Assembly (NCBI RefSeq): GCF_022788635.1
Contig: NZ_CP076024.1
Location: 4,751,503-4,815,502, forward strand
DNA: 64,000 bases
Source of the DNA: Methylobacter sp. S3L5C
Lineage (GTDB): Bacteria; Pseudomonadota; Gammaproteobacteria; Methylococcales; Methylomonadaceae
Direction of reading: 5' to 3'
Every line of letters starts with the position of its first letter. Within the stretch, counting starts at the first letter, position 1. The notes beneath the pieces are model-generated. The model made no database searches. It had not been told where the DNA came from and saw nothing but the letters and a program-made list of their open reading frames with translations. Both the position numbers and the translations under genes were made by a program. This document shows positions 27,704 through 36,553 of this stretch, one piece after another.

Positions 27704-27826
27704 ATGCAACATAAAATTCACATGCAAGATCAAGTGTTAAATAAAATTGAAGATATTATGAATCATTACAAAAAAAAGTCTCGCACGGGGTTCATACGAC
27801 TATTAAAGCAACTTATCAAAAAATAA
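27704..27826 (+). CDS. small basic protein, 40 residues
   Basis: ATG at 27704 stands 5 bases after GGGGAGAG, a strong ribosome-binding site. The peptide starts MQHKIHMQDQVLNKIEDIMN and continues HYKKKSRTGFIRLLKQLIKK. It has an amphipathic helix-like first half and a strongly basic second half with no Cys. It is too short for family recognition. The good Shine-Dalgarno site in otherwise empty DNA is the main support. It could be a small regulatory, nucleic-acid-binding or membrane-active peptide; none can be chosen. Confidence 0.5.
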   Translation: MQHKIHMQDQVLNKIEDIMNHYKKKSRTGFIRLLKQLIKK

Positions 27827-27950
27827 TCAGCGCTTTAATAGCAATATCAATTTACGTGTGCCACGACCTTTCTGGCTGCTTGGTAAACGTTATCTCAGGG
27901 AAAATTAATATAGGTAGCATTAATTCAATGGCTTTGGCATCCTGACCACC

Positions 27951-29336
27951 ATGTTTTCGCGCCTGGCGTTTGTTGACTTGGAAACCACCGGTGCCAATGC
28001 CACTGTGGATCGGATTACTGAAATCGGTGTCGTTTTGGTGGATGAAAATGGCATACACGAGTGGAGTCGTTTAATTCAACCACAAGCACGCATCCCGGTC
28101 TTTATTGAAAAATTAACCGGCATTACCAACGCCATGGTAGCCGATGCGCCACTGTTTGAAATCGTCGCAGAAGAACTGCTTACACTGTTACATGGCTATC
28201 TGTTTATTGCCCATAATGCCCGTTTTGATTACGGCTTTCTGAAGAACGAATTTAAACGTTCAGGACTGACGTTTCAACCCGCAGTATTGTGCTCTGTCAA
28301 ATTATCCAGAGCGCTGTTTCCAGAATACCAACATCACAACCTTGACAGCCTGATTGAGCGCTTCGGTCTGACCGTCAAAGCCAGACATAGAGCACTGGGC
28401 GACGCCCAACTCATTCATCAATTTTGGCAGCAAATCCACTTAAGCCAAGATGTAAATCTGATCACCGATACCGTACAAAAACTGATTGCACGTTCCAGTT
28501 TACCGTCGAATATTGATCGTAGCCTGATCGACGAACTGCCCGAGTCACCGGGCGTGTATCTGTTTTATGGCGAAAATGACTTACCGTTATATATTGGTAA
28601 AAGTATAAACATTAAGCAAAGGGTATTATCACACTTTTCAGCCGATCACAGCCATGGCAAGGAAATGAGTTTATCCCAACAGTTACGCCGCTTCGACTGG
28701 ATAGAAACCGCCGGTGAATTAGGAGCTTTATTGTTGGAGGCGAAACTAATCAAGGCCATGCAACCCATACATAATCGTCGTTTACGACGCAACAACGGGT
28801 TGTGTGCTTGGCAACTCCAACAACAGACCGAGCATCTGCGTCCGGTATTGGTTTGGGCCAATGACCTTGATTTCGGTGTGCAGGATAATCTTCATGGTCT
28901 TTATCACAACCAACGCGATGCGCAAAAAGCACTCCGCAGTATCGCCGATCAAAACCAGTTATGTTTAAGTGTACTCGGCCTTGAAAAAATCACCAAGGGA
29001 CGTCCTTGTTTTGCAAGGCAGTTAGCAAAATGTAAAGGTGCCTGCATCGGCGAGGAAGCGCCACTTAACCATGCCGCTCGTCTGGTCATGGCAATGAACA
29101 AACTTAAACTGGCCTCCTGGCCTTATCCAGGAATCGTAGGTATTAAAGAAGGTGGCGATGTACATCTGATTGACCATTGGTGTTATCTCGGCACCGCGAA
29201 AAATGCCGCCGAAGTGGATGATTTATTATTATCCAGTCAACCGGTTTTTGATCGCGATACTTATATGATACTCAGTAAAGCCTTGAAAAAACCCAGGCAA
29301 TTAGTTCATGTTGACAGGCAACCGGCTTACCGGTAA
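27951..29336 (+). CDS. DnaQ-type 3'-5' exonuclease fused to a GIY-YIG (UvrC/Cho-like) nuclease domain
   Basis: 461 residues. Residues 1-165: DEDDh exonuclease with FVDLETTGANATVDRITEIG (ExoI), IAHNARFDYGFLKNEF (ExoII) and RHRALGDAQ (ExoIII, H-x4-D). Residues about 195-290: GIY-YIG domain with PESPGVYLFYGENDLPLYIG and KSINIKQRVLSHF, then ELGALLLEAKLIK carrying the catalytic Glu. The remaining part resembles the Cho/UvrC central region. Such fusions are annotated as DNA polymerase III epsilon-like or excinuclease Cho. It probably acts in nucleotide excision or damaged-end processing. It is a single gene. Confidence 0.9.
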   Translation: MFSRLAFVDLETTGANATVDRITEIGVVLVDENGIHEWSRLIQPQARIPVFIEKLTGITNAMVADAPLFEIVAEELLTLLHGYLFIAHNARFDYGFLKNEFKRSGLTFQPAVLCSVKLSRALFPEYQHHNLDSLIERFGLTVKARHRALGDAQLIHQFWQQIHLSQDVNLITDTVQKLIARSSLPSNIDRSLIDELPESPGVYLFYGENDLPLYIGKSINIKQRVLSHFSADHSHGKEMSLSQQLRRFDWIETAGELGALLLEAKLIKAMQPIHNRRLRRNNGLCAWQLQQQTEHLRPVLVWANDLDFGVQDNLHGLYHNQRDAQKALRSIADQNQLCLSVLGLEKITKGRPCFARQLAKCKGACIGEEAPLNHAARLVMAMNKLKLASWPYPGIVGIKEGGDVHLIDHWCYLGTAKNAAEVDDLLLSSQPVFDRDTYMILSKALKKPRQLVHVDRQPAYR

Positions 29337-29528
29337 AAAATGCGTCAAACATTCCTCTGTTTTTTCATCACAACTTATGCTTTCTGCATAAAAATCGAAG
29401 CCTTTAACTACAAAAATCTAAAATTAACCAAGGTTTAGTCATAAGCAGAATGGCTAAAACGGCAGAAGTTGAAGCCCTATTAGAAAATACCTGAGTATAA
29501 TGGTCCAATTTTTAGAAATAAAGGCGTT

Positions 29529-30572
29529 ATGAGTAAGCAAAGAAAAGCAATAGCATTGATTTCCGGTGGTCTGGACTCAATGCTGGCGGCAAAAACAGTA
29601 ATGGAACAAGGCATTCATGTTGAAGGCATTAATTTTTTTACCGGTTTTTGTGTAGAAGGCCATACTCATGCGATTCGTGAAAGTGACAAAGCAAAACCCA
29701 AGCGCAACAACGCCTTATGGGTTGCCGAACAACTAGGCATAAAACTGCATATTATCGATGTTGTCGAAGAATATAAAAAAGTGCTGATTAATCCCAAGCA
29801 CGGTTATGGCGCACACATGAATCCTTGTCTGGATTGTAAGATTTTCATGGTTAATAAAGCCAAACAATGGATCGTTGAAAACGATTTTGACTTTATTATT
29901 ACCGGTGAAGTGATTGGCCAAAGACCCATGTCACAAACCAAATCAAAAATGCCCATCGTATCCAAACAGTCAGGTGCTGATGATTTATTACTGCGGCCTA
30001 TGTGCGCCAAGAATCTACCGGCAACCCGGCCGGAAATTGAAGGCTGGGTAGACAGGGAAAAACTGCATGATATTACCGGGCGTTCCCGCAAGCCACAAAT
30101 AGCGATGGCTGAGCAATTTGGCATAGATGATTATTCGCAACCAGCGGGTGGCTGCTGTTTTCTGACGGATAAATACTATTCGGCAAGATTGGTCGATTTA
30201 TGGAAATCACAGGGTAGCAAAGACTACGAACTGGATGATGTGATGTTACTAAAAGTCGGTCGACATATCAGACCACAAAAAAACTTTAAACTGATTATAG
30301 CCAGGGAAGAAGGTGAAGGACGCTTTTTGGAAGGCTATAGAAAAGAATTTATCAGTATGAATTGCATCAGCCATACCGGTCCATTGGCGCTGATTGACGG
30401 CGAACCCTCTGCTGAAGATTTGTATTTGGCAGCCAGCGTTGTGGGTCGTTACGGTCAGGGGCGACATGCCGAACAGGTCGATATCAAAGTCATGGAAAAA
30501 GACGGTTCAGAAAGAACCATTCAAATTAAGCCCTTAAAAAGCGAAGACATCCCCAAAGAGTGGTATGTTTGA
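29529..30572 (+). CDS. PP-loop ATPase, MnmA/ThiI-like tRNA thiolation candidate
   Basis: 347 residues. The PP-loop motif ISGGLDSMLA (S12-S17) opens the protein. A CxxC pair in MNPCLDCKIF (C100, C103) and QPAGGCCFLTDKYYSARL follow; such Cys residues carry sulfur or bind Fe-S in tRNA sulfurtransferases. The C-terminal ~120 residues (ADDYxLxxxVGRHxR-like LLKVGRHIRPQKNFKLIIAR) look like the NFACT-R/DUF814-like RNA-binding domain often fused to this family. It is often named tRNA (5-methylaminomethyl-2-thiouridylate)-methyltransferase, which is doubtful because no methyltransferase motif is seen. The TusA-like gene next to it supports a sulfur-transfer role. Confidence 0.8.
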   Translation: MSKQRKAIALISGGLDSMLAAKTVMEQGIHVEGINFFTGFCVEGHTHAIRESDKAKPKRNNALWVAEQLGIKLHIIDVVEEYKKVLINPKHGYGAHMNPCLDCKIFMVNKAKQWIVENDFDFIITGEVIGQRPMSQTKSKMPIVSKQSGADDLLLRPMCAKNLPATRPEIEGWVDREKLHDITGRSRKPQIAMAEQFGIDDYSQPAGGCCFLTDKYYSARLVDLWKSQGSKDYELDDVMLLKVGRHIRPQKNFKLIIAREEGEGRFLEGYRKEFISMNCISHTGPLALIDGEPSAEDLYLAASVVGRYGQGRHAEQVDIKVMEKDGSERTIQIKPLKSEDIPKEWYV

Positions 30573-30591
30573 GGTTAAAGATACAAGGCGA

Positions 30592-30618
30592 AAGGCAAAA
30601 GGGATTGCCCTTTGCCTT
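30592..30618. other. hairpin between the PP-loop gene and tusA-like gene
   Basis: AAGGCAAAAGGG (30592-30603) pairs with CCCTTTGCCTT (30608-30618), with one bulged A and a 4-base loop. There is no T-run afterwards, so it may be an RNA-stability or partial termination element inside the operon, or just a repeat (flanking text is AAGG/CCTT-rich). Confidence 0.4.
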
Positions 30619-30660
30619 GCACCTTGAGCCTTGCCCCTTTCACCTTAAACCTACCCTTAT

Positions 30661-30888
30661 ATGATTAAAGAAACCCTAAATGCACGGCGCCTGCTTTGTC
30701 CATTGCCGGTTATACGTACCCAAGATAAAGTCAAACAACTTAAAGCGGGTGACCAACTGGAAGTTATCTGTACCGATCCTGGCGTTATGCAGGATATTCC
30801 GACCTGGTGCCGTATTAATGGTCATAAAGTACTGGAGACAAAATCCTGCAACCATGAATATAGCATTACCCTGGAAGTCGGTGTGTAA
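30661..30888 (+). CDS. TusA/SirA-family sulfur carrier
   Basis: 75 residues, normal for the family. The CPxP motif is LLCPLPVIRTQ with C13, the persulfide-carrying residue. The rest, KVKQLKAGDQLEVICTDPGV and DIPTWCRINGHKVLE, is typical TusA fold. These small proteins pass sulfur from IscS-like desulfurases to tRNA thiolases and other acceptors. Lying between a PP-loop thiolase candidate and a CDF transporter, it probably feeds the former. Its stop overlaps the next start by one base (TAATG). Confidence 0.92.
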   Translation: MIKETLNARRLLCPLPVIRTQDKVKQLKAGDQLEVICTDPGVMQDIPTWCRINGHKVLETKSCNHEYSITLEVGV

Positions 30889-32042
30889 TGGCTGATATTC
30901 TTGATCCGGCAAGAATCGCAAAACTCAAAGCCAGAGCCAGCTATATCGGCGCGGCAGTTAATGTTTTTCAAACGCTGATCAAAATCAGTTTTGGCATTCT
31001 GGGGCAATCAGCAGCCTTAATCGCCGATGGCATCCATTCTTTGTCCGATTTACTGAGCGACCTTTTAGTCATTATTGCCGTCAGATTGGGAAGCCGCGAA
31101 GCGGATCATGAGCATCCTTATGGCCATCGCCGTTTTGAAACGATTGCAACCGTCATTCTAGGCGTCAGTTTAATAGCCATTGGCGGTGCCATTAGCTGGT
31201 CGGTAATGAATCGAATGGCGCACCCTGAACATCTGCCAGTGCCCAATGTTTTAGGGATGGGCGTTGCAGCGGCATCCATTTTGGTTAATGAATGGCTGTA
31301 CCATTACACCAAACGTATTGCCAAAAAAACCCGTTCCAAGTTATTAATGGCCAATGCCTGGCATCAGCGCAGCGATGCTATTTCATCGATTGTCGTCCTG
31401 TTCGGTATAGGCGCTGTTATCTTGGGATATCCGCTGGCCGATGCAATTGCCGCCATCGTGGTGGCATTAATGGTTGCCAAAATTGGCTTGAGTCTGGTTC
31501 TTGAGAGCATCAAAGAATTGGTTGATACCTCGTTGCCACCCAAACTTATCTCCGAAATTCGCAAAACCATTATAAGTATTGATGGTGTTGAAGGTATTCA
31601 TTTATTAAGAACCCGGCAAATGGGCGAAGACGCGTTGATTGATGCTCATATCGTTGTTGATCCGCGCATCACCGTTTCCGAAGGTCATAGCATCGGCGAT
31701 ACCGTCAGGGATGAATTAATCAGCCGTTTTGATGATGTTATGGATGTTTTGGTGCATGTAGATCCTGAAGATGATGAAGGTTTGTTTGAATCCGGCAAAC
31801 CGCTAACCCGTGCAGATGTTCAGGTGTTATTGGACAAATATCTGGTAGAGTTTAAAACAGCGATAGAAGATTTTAGAATCCATTATTTAAACGGACAAAT
31901 TGAAGTCGAAGTTATTTTACCGTTTACCCTTAGCCAACAACCGCTGTTATTAGCCTTGCTAAAAAAGCAATGCAAGCGCATGAAGATAAAGGTAAACAAA
32001 ATTAAAAACGTTACCCTATTTTTTAAACACAACGAGGATTGA
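30888..32042 (+). CDS. cation-diffusion-facilitator (CDF) metal efflux transporter
   Basis: 384 residues with six TM segments in residues ~15-215. TM2 has ADGIHSLSDLLSD and TM5 has AWHQRSDAISS, giving HxxxD metal sites in both, the pattern of Zn2+/Cd2+-type CDFs rather than the DxxxD of FieF. HEHPYGHRRFE is the family loop after TM2. The C-terminal cytosolic domain (IRKTIISIDGVEGIHLLR, DAHIVVDPRITVSEGH) is the usual metal-sensing ferredoxin-like domain, but here is longer than normal: about 80 extra residues carry a second such segment (DFRIHYLNGQIEVEVILPF). It exports divalent metal using the proton gradient. Confidence 0.9.
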   Translation: MADILDPARIAKLKARASYIGAAVNVFQTLIKISFGILGQSAALIADGIHSLSDLLSDLLVIIAVRLGSREADHEHPYGHRRFETIATVILGVSLIAIGGAISWSVMNRMAHPEHLPVPNVLGMGVAAASILVNEWLYHYTKRIAKKTRSKLLMANAWHQRSDAISSIVVLFGIGAVILGYPLADAIAAIVVALMVAKIGLSLVLESIKELVDTSLPPKLISEIRKTIISIDGVEGIHLLRTRQMGEDALIDAHIVVDPRITVSEGHSIGDTVRDELISRFDDVMDVLVHVDPEDDEGLFESGKPLTRADVQVLLDKYLVEFKTAIEDFRIHYLNGQIEVEVILPFTLSQQPLLLALLKKQCKRMKIKVNKIKNVTLFFKHNED

Positions 32043-32045
32043 TAA

Positions 32046-33260
32046 ATGGCAGTAGGACAGTGCGATTTCCCAAACATGCTTAACGTCGCTGGAATAGCCT
32101 TGGGCACAGCTTGCGCAGGTATCAAGCAAACCATCAAAGATGATATTTTGGTTATTCAAATGGCCGAACAATCAACCTGTGCGGCCGTGTTTACCCAGAA
32201 TGTCTTTTGTGCGGCACCTGTCCATGTTGCAAAAGCCAATCTCGCCCATGGACCGCGCTGGTTGCTGATTAATTCGGGTAATGCCAACGCAGGAACCGGT
32301 GAACAAGGCATGCAGGATGCTTTGCTCTCTTGCGCTGAACTGGCAAAAGTTGTGGGCGGTAATGCCAATCAGGTACTACCTTTTTCTACCGGCGTGATTG
32401 GACAACCGTTACCGGTAGCCAAACTTACAGCAGCTTTACCGGCAGCGCTAAAAAATCTGTCACTGGCTAACTGGGATAAGGCCGCTCGTGCGATTATGAC
32501 CACCGACACTTTCCCTAAAGGTATTTCTAAAACCATTACACTTTCAGGACAGCCGGTAACAGTTAACGGCATTTCCAAAGGTGCCGGTATGATTCAGCCC
32601 AACATGGCGACCATGTTGGGCTTTATGGCAACCGACGCCAAAATCAGTCAGGCGCTATTACAGAATTGTTTGGCCTTGGCCGTTGAACAATCTTTTAACC
32701 GCATTACCGTTGATGGTGATACCTCGACTAATGATTCCTGTGTATTGATGGCGAGCGGCTGCTCAGCCGCTCCGGAAATTACGTCAAACAGTGAAAATTA
32801 TGTGATTTTTGCCGATGCTGTTATGAGTGTTTGTAAACATCTGGCAGAAGCTATTGTTCGGGATGGCGAAGGGGCAACCAAGTTAATACGTATCGTTGTT
32901 AAAGAAGCTTTGCACGATGAAGAAGCCGTGCGCGTCGGTAAAACTATTGCTCACTCGCCGTTGGTAAAAACGGCTTTTTTTGCCAGCGATCCTAATTGGG
33001 GACGAATTCTTGCCGCTGTGGGCCGTTCCGGTGTCGAAAATATGGTACTGGAAAATGTGCAACTTTTTTTAGATGACGTTTGTATCGTTAAAAATGGCGG
33101 CCGCGATGATAACTACACCGAAGAAGCAGGCCAGCAAGTCATGAATCAGGAAGAAATCACCGTCACCGTTAAATTGGGTCGTGGTGTAGCCATTCAAGAA
33201 GTTTTAACCTGTGACCTTTCTTATGATTATGTAAAAATTAATGCCGAATACCGGACTTAA
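32046..33260 (+). CDS. argJ: bifunctional ornithine acetyltransferase/N-acetylglutamate synthase ArgJ
   Basis: 404 residues. SGNANAGTGEQG and the self-cleavage site KGAGMIQPNMATML are intact; cleavage is expected between A188 and T189, making the alpha/beta subunits with Thr189 as nucleophile. DGDTSTNDSC follows. It moves the acetyl group from N-acetylornithine to glutamate, recycling the product of ArgA. Whether it also uses acetyl-CoA cannot be told from sequence; since argA is present the recycling role is enough. It begins 3 bases after the CDF gene and is followed by the Nudix/ThiE gene, the argJ-mutT order seen in many gammaproteobacteria. Confidence 0.95.
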   Translation: MAVGQCDFPNMLNVAGIALGTACAGIKQTIKDDILVIQMAEQSTCAAVFTQNVFCAAPVHVAKANLAHGPRWLLINSGNANAGTGEQGMQDALLSCAELAKVVGGNANQVLPFSTGVIGQPLPVAKLTAALPAALKNLSLANWDKAARAIMTTDTFPKGISKTITLSGQPVTVNGISKGAGMIQPNMATMLGFMATDAKISQALLQNCLALAVEQSFNRITVDGDTSTNDSCVLMASGCSAAPEITSNSENYVIFADAVMSVCKHLAEAIVRDGEGATKLIRIVVKEALHDEEAVRVGKTIAHSPLVKTAFFASDPNWGRILAAVGRSGVENMVLENVQLFLDDVCIVKNGGRDDNYTEEAGQQVMNQEEITVTVKLGRGVAIQEVLTCDLSYDYVKINAEYRT

Positions 33261-33426
33261 AATCGTCACAGTGCGAAATATTCCATTGATTGCTCTGAAT
33301 TCTTCAAACGTTGCGGTCGGGGTTGCAAACCTCGACTGGCACCATTAACAATATCATGTAGAGGCAATCCTGTGCGATTGCACTACCCTCTTTTAATGAC
33401 TTTCCACCGACTCTATCGACCCTGAT

Positions 33427-34380
33427 ATGAAAGTACTTCAAGTTGCCGTAGGTGTTGTAAAAAACGCTCAAGGACAGGTTTTAATTTCCCTTCGTGATAA
33501 ATCGTTACATCAAGGTGGCTTATGGGAATTCCCCGGTGGCAAGATAGAACAGGGGGAATCTGCAAAACAGGCATTAATCCGTGAACTTAAAGAAGAACTG
33601 GCCATTACCGTAATAACGGCAACACCGTTAATTACCATTAAACATCAATACCCGGATTTAACTGTACAACTAAATGTATTTTTAGTCGATCATTTTTCAG
33701 GTAATGCGACAAGCTGTGAAGGCCAAGCTTTTAAATGGGTTAACCCCAACGATTTGGAAAACCATGCCTTCCCCGCCGCCAATCAAGCCATCATTACTGC
33801 CGCCAAATTGCCAGCGTATTATGCAATATTGGACGATTTGGATGAATCTTTGTTATTGATAAACCTGCAAAAAATATTGACCCGAGGCATTAAGTTAATC
33901 CAACTAAGGCTAAAAACCGTATCACCCCAAACCCTACACACGTTTCTTGAACAGGCGTATCCTTTATGCCGACAACAAGGCGTCTTGTTGTTAATTAATT
34001 CTGCCGTTAACAATGCAGCCAATTTTGCCGTTGATGGCATTCATCTAACCAGTCAGAATTTAATATCTGCAACCAAACGACCCACCTTCCCTATCGATAC
34101 TTCAAAACAGGCACGCTGGGTTGCAGCATCCTGTCATAGTCTTCAGGATCTACAGCACGCGCAAACCATAGGCGTAGACTTTGTCGTTTTGGCTCCCGTG
34201 TTAGCGACAAAAACACACCCGGAAACCGTACCGCTGGGCTGGGAACAATTCGAAACACTGGTTTCTCAAGTCAATATACCCGTTTATGCATTGGGAGGAC
34301 TTTCTGAATCAGATTTAGATAAGGCACGGCAGACTGGAGCCCAGGGAGTTTCTGCAATCAGGGCTTTTTTGGAAGGATAA
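33427..34380 (+). CDS. Nudix hydrolase (MutT-like) fused to a ThiE/TenI-like domain
   Basis: 317 residues. Residues 1-130 are a MutT domain: WEFPGGKIEQGESAKQ and LIRELKEELAI give the full Nudix box (G-x5-E-x7-REL-x2-EE). Residues about 140-317 are a thiamine-phosphate-synthase-like barrel: RGIKLIQLRLK, LLINSAVN, DGIHLTSQNL, WVAASCHSLQDL, DFVVLAPVLATKTHP and VYALGGLSESDL. This fusion is standard in gammaproteobacteria. The first half sanitises 8-oxo-dGTP. The second half is probably not a true thiamine enzyme; its substrate is uncertain. It ends before a strong terminator that serves ftsH from the other side. Confidence 0.92.
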   Translation: MKVLQVAVGVVKNAQGQVLISLRDKSLHQGGLWEFPGGKIEQGESAKQALIRELKEELAITVITATPLITIKHQYPDLTVQLNVFLVDHFSGNATSCEGQAFKWVNPNDLENHAFPAANQAIITAAKLPAYYAILDDLDESLLLINLQKILTRGIKLIQLRLKTVSPQTLHTFLEQAYPLCRQQGVLLLINSAVNNAANFAVDGIHLTSQNLISATKRPTFPIDTSKQARWVAASCHSLQDLQHAQTIGVDFVVLAPVLATKTHPETVPLGWEQFETLVSQVNIPVYALGGLSESDLDKARQTGAQGVSAIRAFLEG

Positions 34381-34423
34381 AGATAAAAAATTTTCACATA
34401 ACCAGTAGTGGTAATTGTTAGGC

Positions 34424-34450
34424 AAAAAAAAGGGGGCCTTATAGGCCCCC
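34424..34450 (-). terminator. intrinsic terminator of ftsH
   Basis: GGGGGCC (34432-34438) and GGCCCCC (34444-34450) with a 5-base loop. On the - strand the stem is followed by eight T (complement of 34424-34431), a textbook Rho-independent terminator 15 bases past the ftsH stop. It could also act on the + strand Nudix/ThiE transcript, but no T-run follows on that side. Confidence 0.92.
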
Positions 34451-34464
34451 CGAATGAGCGCACC

Positions 34465-36381
34465 TCAAACTTGTCCGGCAGGTTTATTTTTGTTGATGTT
34501 GATTTTTACTGGTTTGTTATCAACTTTATCCTGCTTTGTATACATTAACTTACTTGATTCATTGTCATCTTTTGGTGGTCGTGGGTCATTACCTGCCATC
34601 AAATCATCAATTTGATCTTTATCGATAGTTTCCCATTTCAATAGAGCATCAGCCATTTTATGAAGAATACTGATGTTATTCTGCAAAATAGCTTCTGCGC
34701 GTTGATAGTTACAGTCAATGACCGCACGTATTTCTTCATCAATATGCTCGGCAACTATGCCTGATACCTTGCTGCCTTGAGATCCTGGATAACCCATGAA
34801 AGCTTGACCATTTTCTTCGCCGTAAACAAGGGGACCCAATTTATCGGAAAAGCCCCAGCGAGTAACCATATTCCGGGCCAATTCAGTAGCTCGTTCAATA
34901 TCATTTGATGCTCCGGTTGTGACGCGGTCACCACCATAAATCATTAATTCGGCAATTCTGCCACCAAATAAACTGGCTATTTGACTTTCCAACTTGCGTT
35001 TGCTTGCACTGTATTGATCTCTTTCAGGTAAAAACATGGTCACACCCAAAGCTCTGCCTCGTGGCATAATGCTCACTTTATAGACCGGGTCATGATCAGG
35101 TGATGATTGACCAACGATACAATGACCGGCTTCATGATACGCAGTTAATAACTTGTCATCTTCCGTCATTACCATAGTATGCCTTTCAGCACCCATCAGG
35201 ATCTTGTCTTTGGCTTTTTCAAGATCACTCATGTTGACTTGTATTTTGTTGGATCTTGCTGCAAACAAAGCAGCTTCGTTGACTACGTTAGCTAAATCTG
35301 CACCTGAAAATCCGGGTGTGCCTCTGGCAATATCTTTTAATTTAACATCATCAGAAGCAGGTACTTTTTTGATATGTACATTCAGAATTTGCTCACGACC
35401 GCGAACATCAGGCAAACCTACATTAACCTGACGATCGAAACGACCCGGTCTTAGCAATGCTTTATCTAGAACGTCGGCACGGTTGGTTGCAGCGATAACT
35501 ATAACGCCTTCATTTCCAGTAAAACCATCCATTTCAACCAGCAACTGATTAAGTGTTTGTTCACGCTCATCATTACCGCCACCCATGCCGGCACCGCCTC
35601 TTTGGCGACCGACCGCATCTATTTCATCAATAAAAATGATACAAGGGGCGTGTTCTTTGGCTTGGGCAAACATATCCCTGACTCTGGAGGCACCAACACC
35701 AACAAACATTTCTACGAAATCAGAACCTGAGACAGTAAAGAACTTAACACCCGCTTCACCGGCAATTGCTCTGGCAATCAGGGTTTTACCTGTCCCTGGA
35801 GGTCCTACCATTAAAATACCGCGTGGTATTTGTCCACCCAGTTTTTGAAATTTCTGTGGATCAGCCAAAAAATCAACCAGTTCAGAGACATCTTCTTTAG
35901 CTTCTTCGCAACCGGCTACATCAGCAAAGGTTGCAGTCAATTTATCTTCTTCGAGCAGTTTGGCTTTACTTTTACCAAATGAATTACCGCCCATACCCGC
36001 ACCTTGGCTTTTACGCATATAGATTATCCACACTGCAATCAGCAGTAGCATGGGAAACCAGGAGATAAACATTTGCATAAACAGGGATTGTTGCGCTGGT
36101 GGTTTTGTTCTTATCTGAACACCGGCATTTAAAAGATCATCAACCAAATGAGGGTCATTAGGATTAAATGTTTCCAGGTTTTGACCATCCGAGGTACGCA
36201 GCTTAATAGATTGACCGGATATTTCTACGCGATCAATCAGTTTATTCTTAACCTTGCCGATAAATTCCGAGTAAGCAATGGATTCATCTATTGGCGGCGT
36301 CGTGTTTACGCGGTTATATATTAAAAATGCACCTGCCAATACAACGCTCCAAAGAAGCGTGTTTAGTATATATTTTTTCAT
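34465..36381 (-). CDS. ftsH: ATP-dependent zinc metalloprotease FtsH
   Basis: 638 residues. TM1 [17 protein letters not shown] (7-23), a periplasmic domain, TM2 [16 protein letters not shown] (107-122), then the AAA+ domain: Walker A GPPGTGKT (193-200), Walker [33 protein letters not shown], and the Zn protease motif HEAGH (416-420). It degrades membrane and short-lived cytoplasmic proteins such as sigma-32 and LpxC in E. coli. CCAGGAG stands 8 bases before the ATG. No rrmJ gene precedes it; instead a sigma factor does, with a terminator-like hairpin between. Confidence 0.97.
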   Translation of the reverse strand: MKKYILNTLLWSVVLAGAFLIYNRVNTTPPIDESIAYSEFIGKVKNKLIDRVEISGQSIKLRTSDGQNLETFNPNDPHLVDDLLNAGVQIRTKPPAQQSLFMQMFISWFPMLLLIAVWIIYMRKSQGAGMGGNSFGKSKAKLLEEDKLTATFADVAGCEEAKEDVSELVDFLADPQKFQKLGGQIPRGILMVGPPGTGKTLIARAIAGEAGVKFFTVSGSDFVEMFVGVGASRVRDMFAQAKEHAPCIIFIDEIDAVGRQRGGAGMGGGNDEREQTLNQLLVEMDGFTGNEGVIVIAATNRADVLDKALLRPGRFDRQVNVGLPDVRGREQILNVHIKKVPASDDVKLKDIARGTPGFSGADLANVVNEAALFAARSNKIQVNMSDLEKAKDKILMGAERHTMVMTEDDKLLTAYHEAGHCIVGQSSPDHDPVYKVSIMPRGRALGVTMFLPERDQYSASKRKLESQIASLFGGRIAELMIYGGDRVTTGASNDIERATELARNMVTRWGFSDKLGPLVYGEENGQAFMGYPGSQGSKVSGIVAEHIDEEIRAVIDCNYQRAEAILQNNISILHKMADALLKWETIDKDQIDDLMAGNDPRPPKDDNESSKLMYTKQDKVDNKPVKININKNKPAGQV

Positions 36382-36499
36382 GTTTTAATCTCCTGGCCCT
36401 CTAAGTAAGGTCGATGTAAAGCGTTGCGGTTACTTACAGCTGCATTTGAAACTTGATGGTTTCGGTCACCCTGTCATCAGTCTAAAATGATTACTTACT

Positions 36500-36522
36500 A
36501 ATCCTACCATTTTAGTAGGATT
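36500..36522 (-). terminator. hairpin after the sigma-factor gene
   Basis: AATCCTAC (36500-36507) and GTAGGATT (36515-36522) with a 7-base loop lie 32 bases after the sigma gene stop. On the - strand the stem is followed by AGTAAGTAATC, so the T-run is poor. Likely a weak terminator between this gene and ftsH. Confidence 0.5.
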
Positions 36523-36553
36523 AAATATTAACTATCTTTTATGCTTTTGTACA

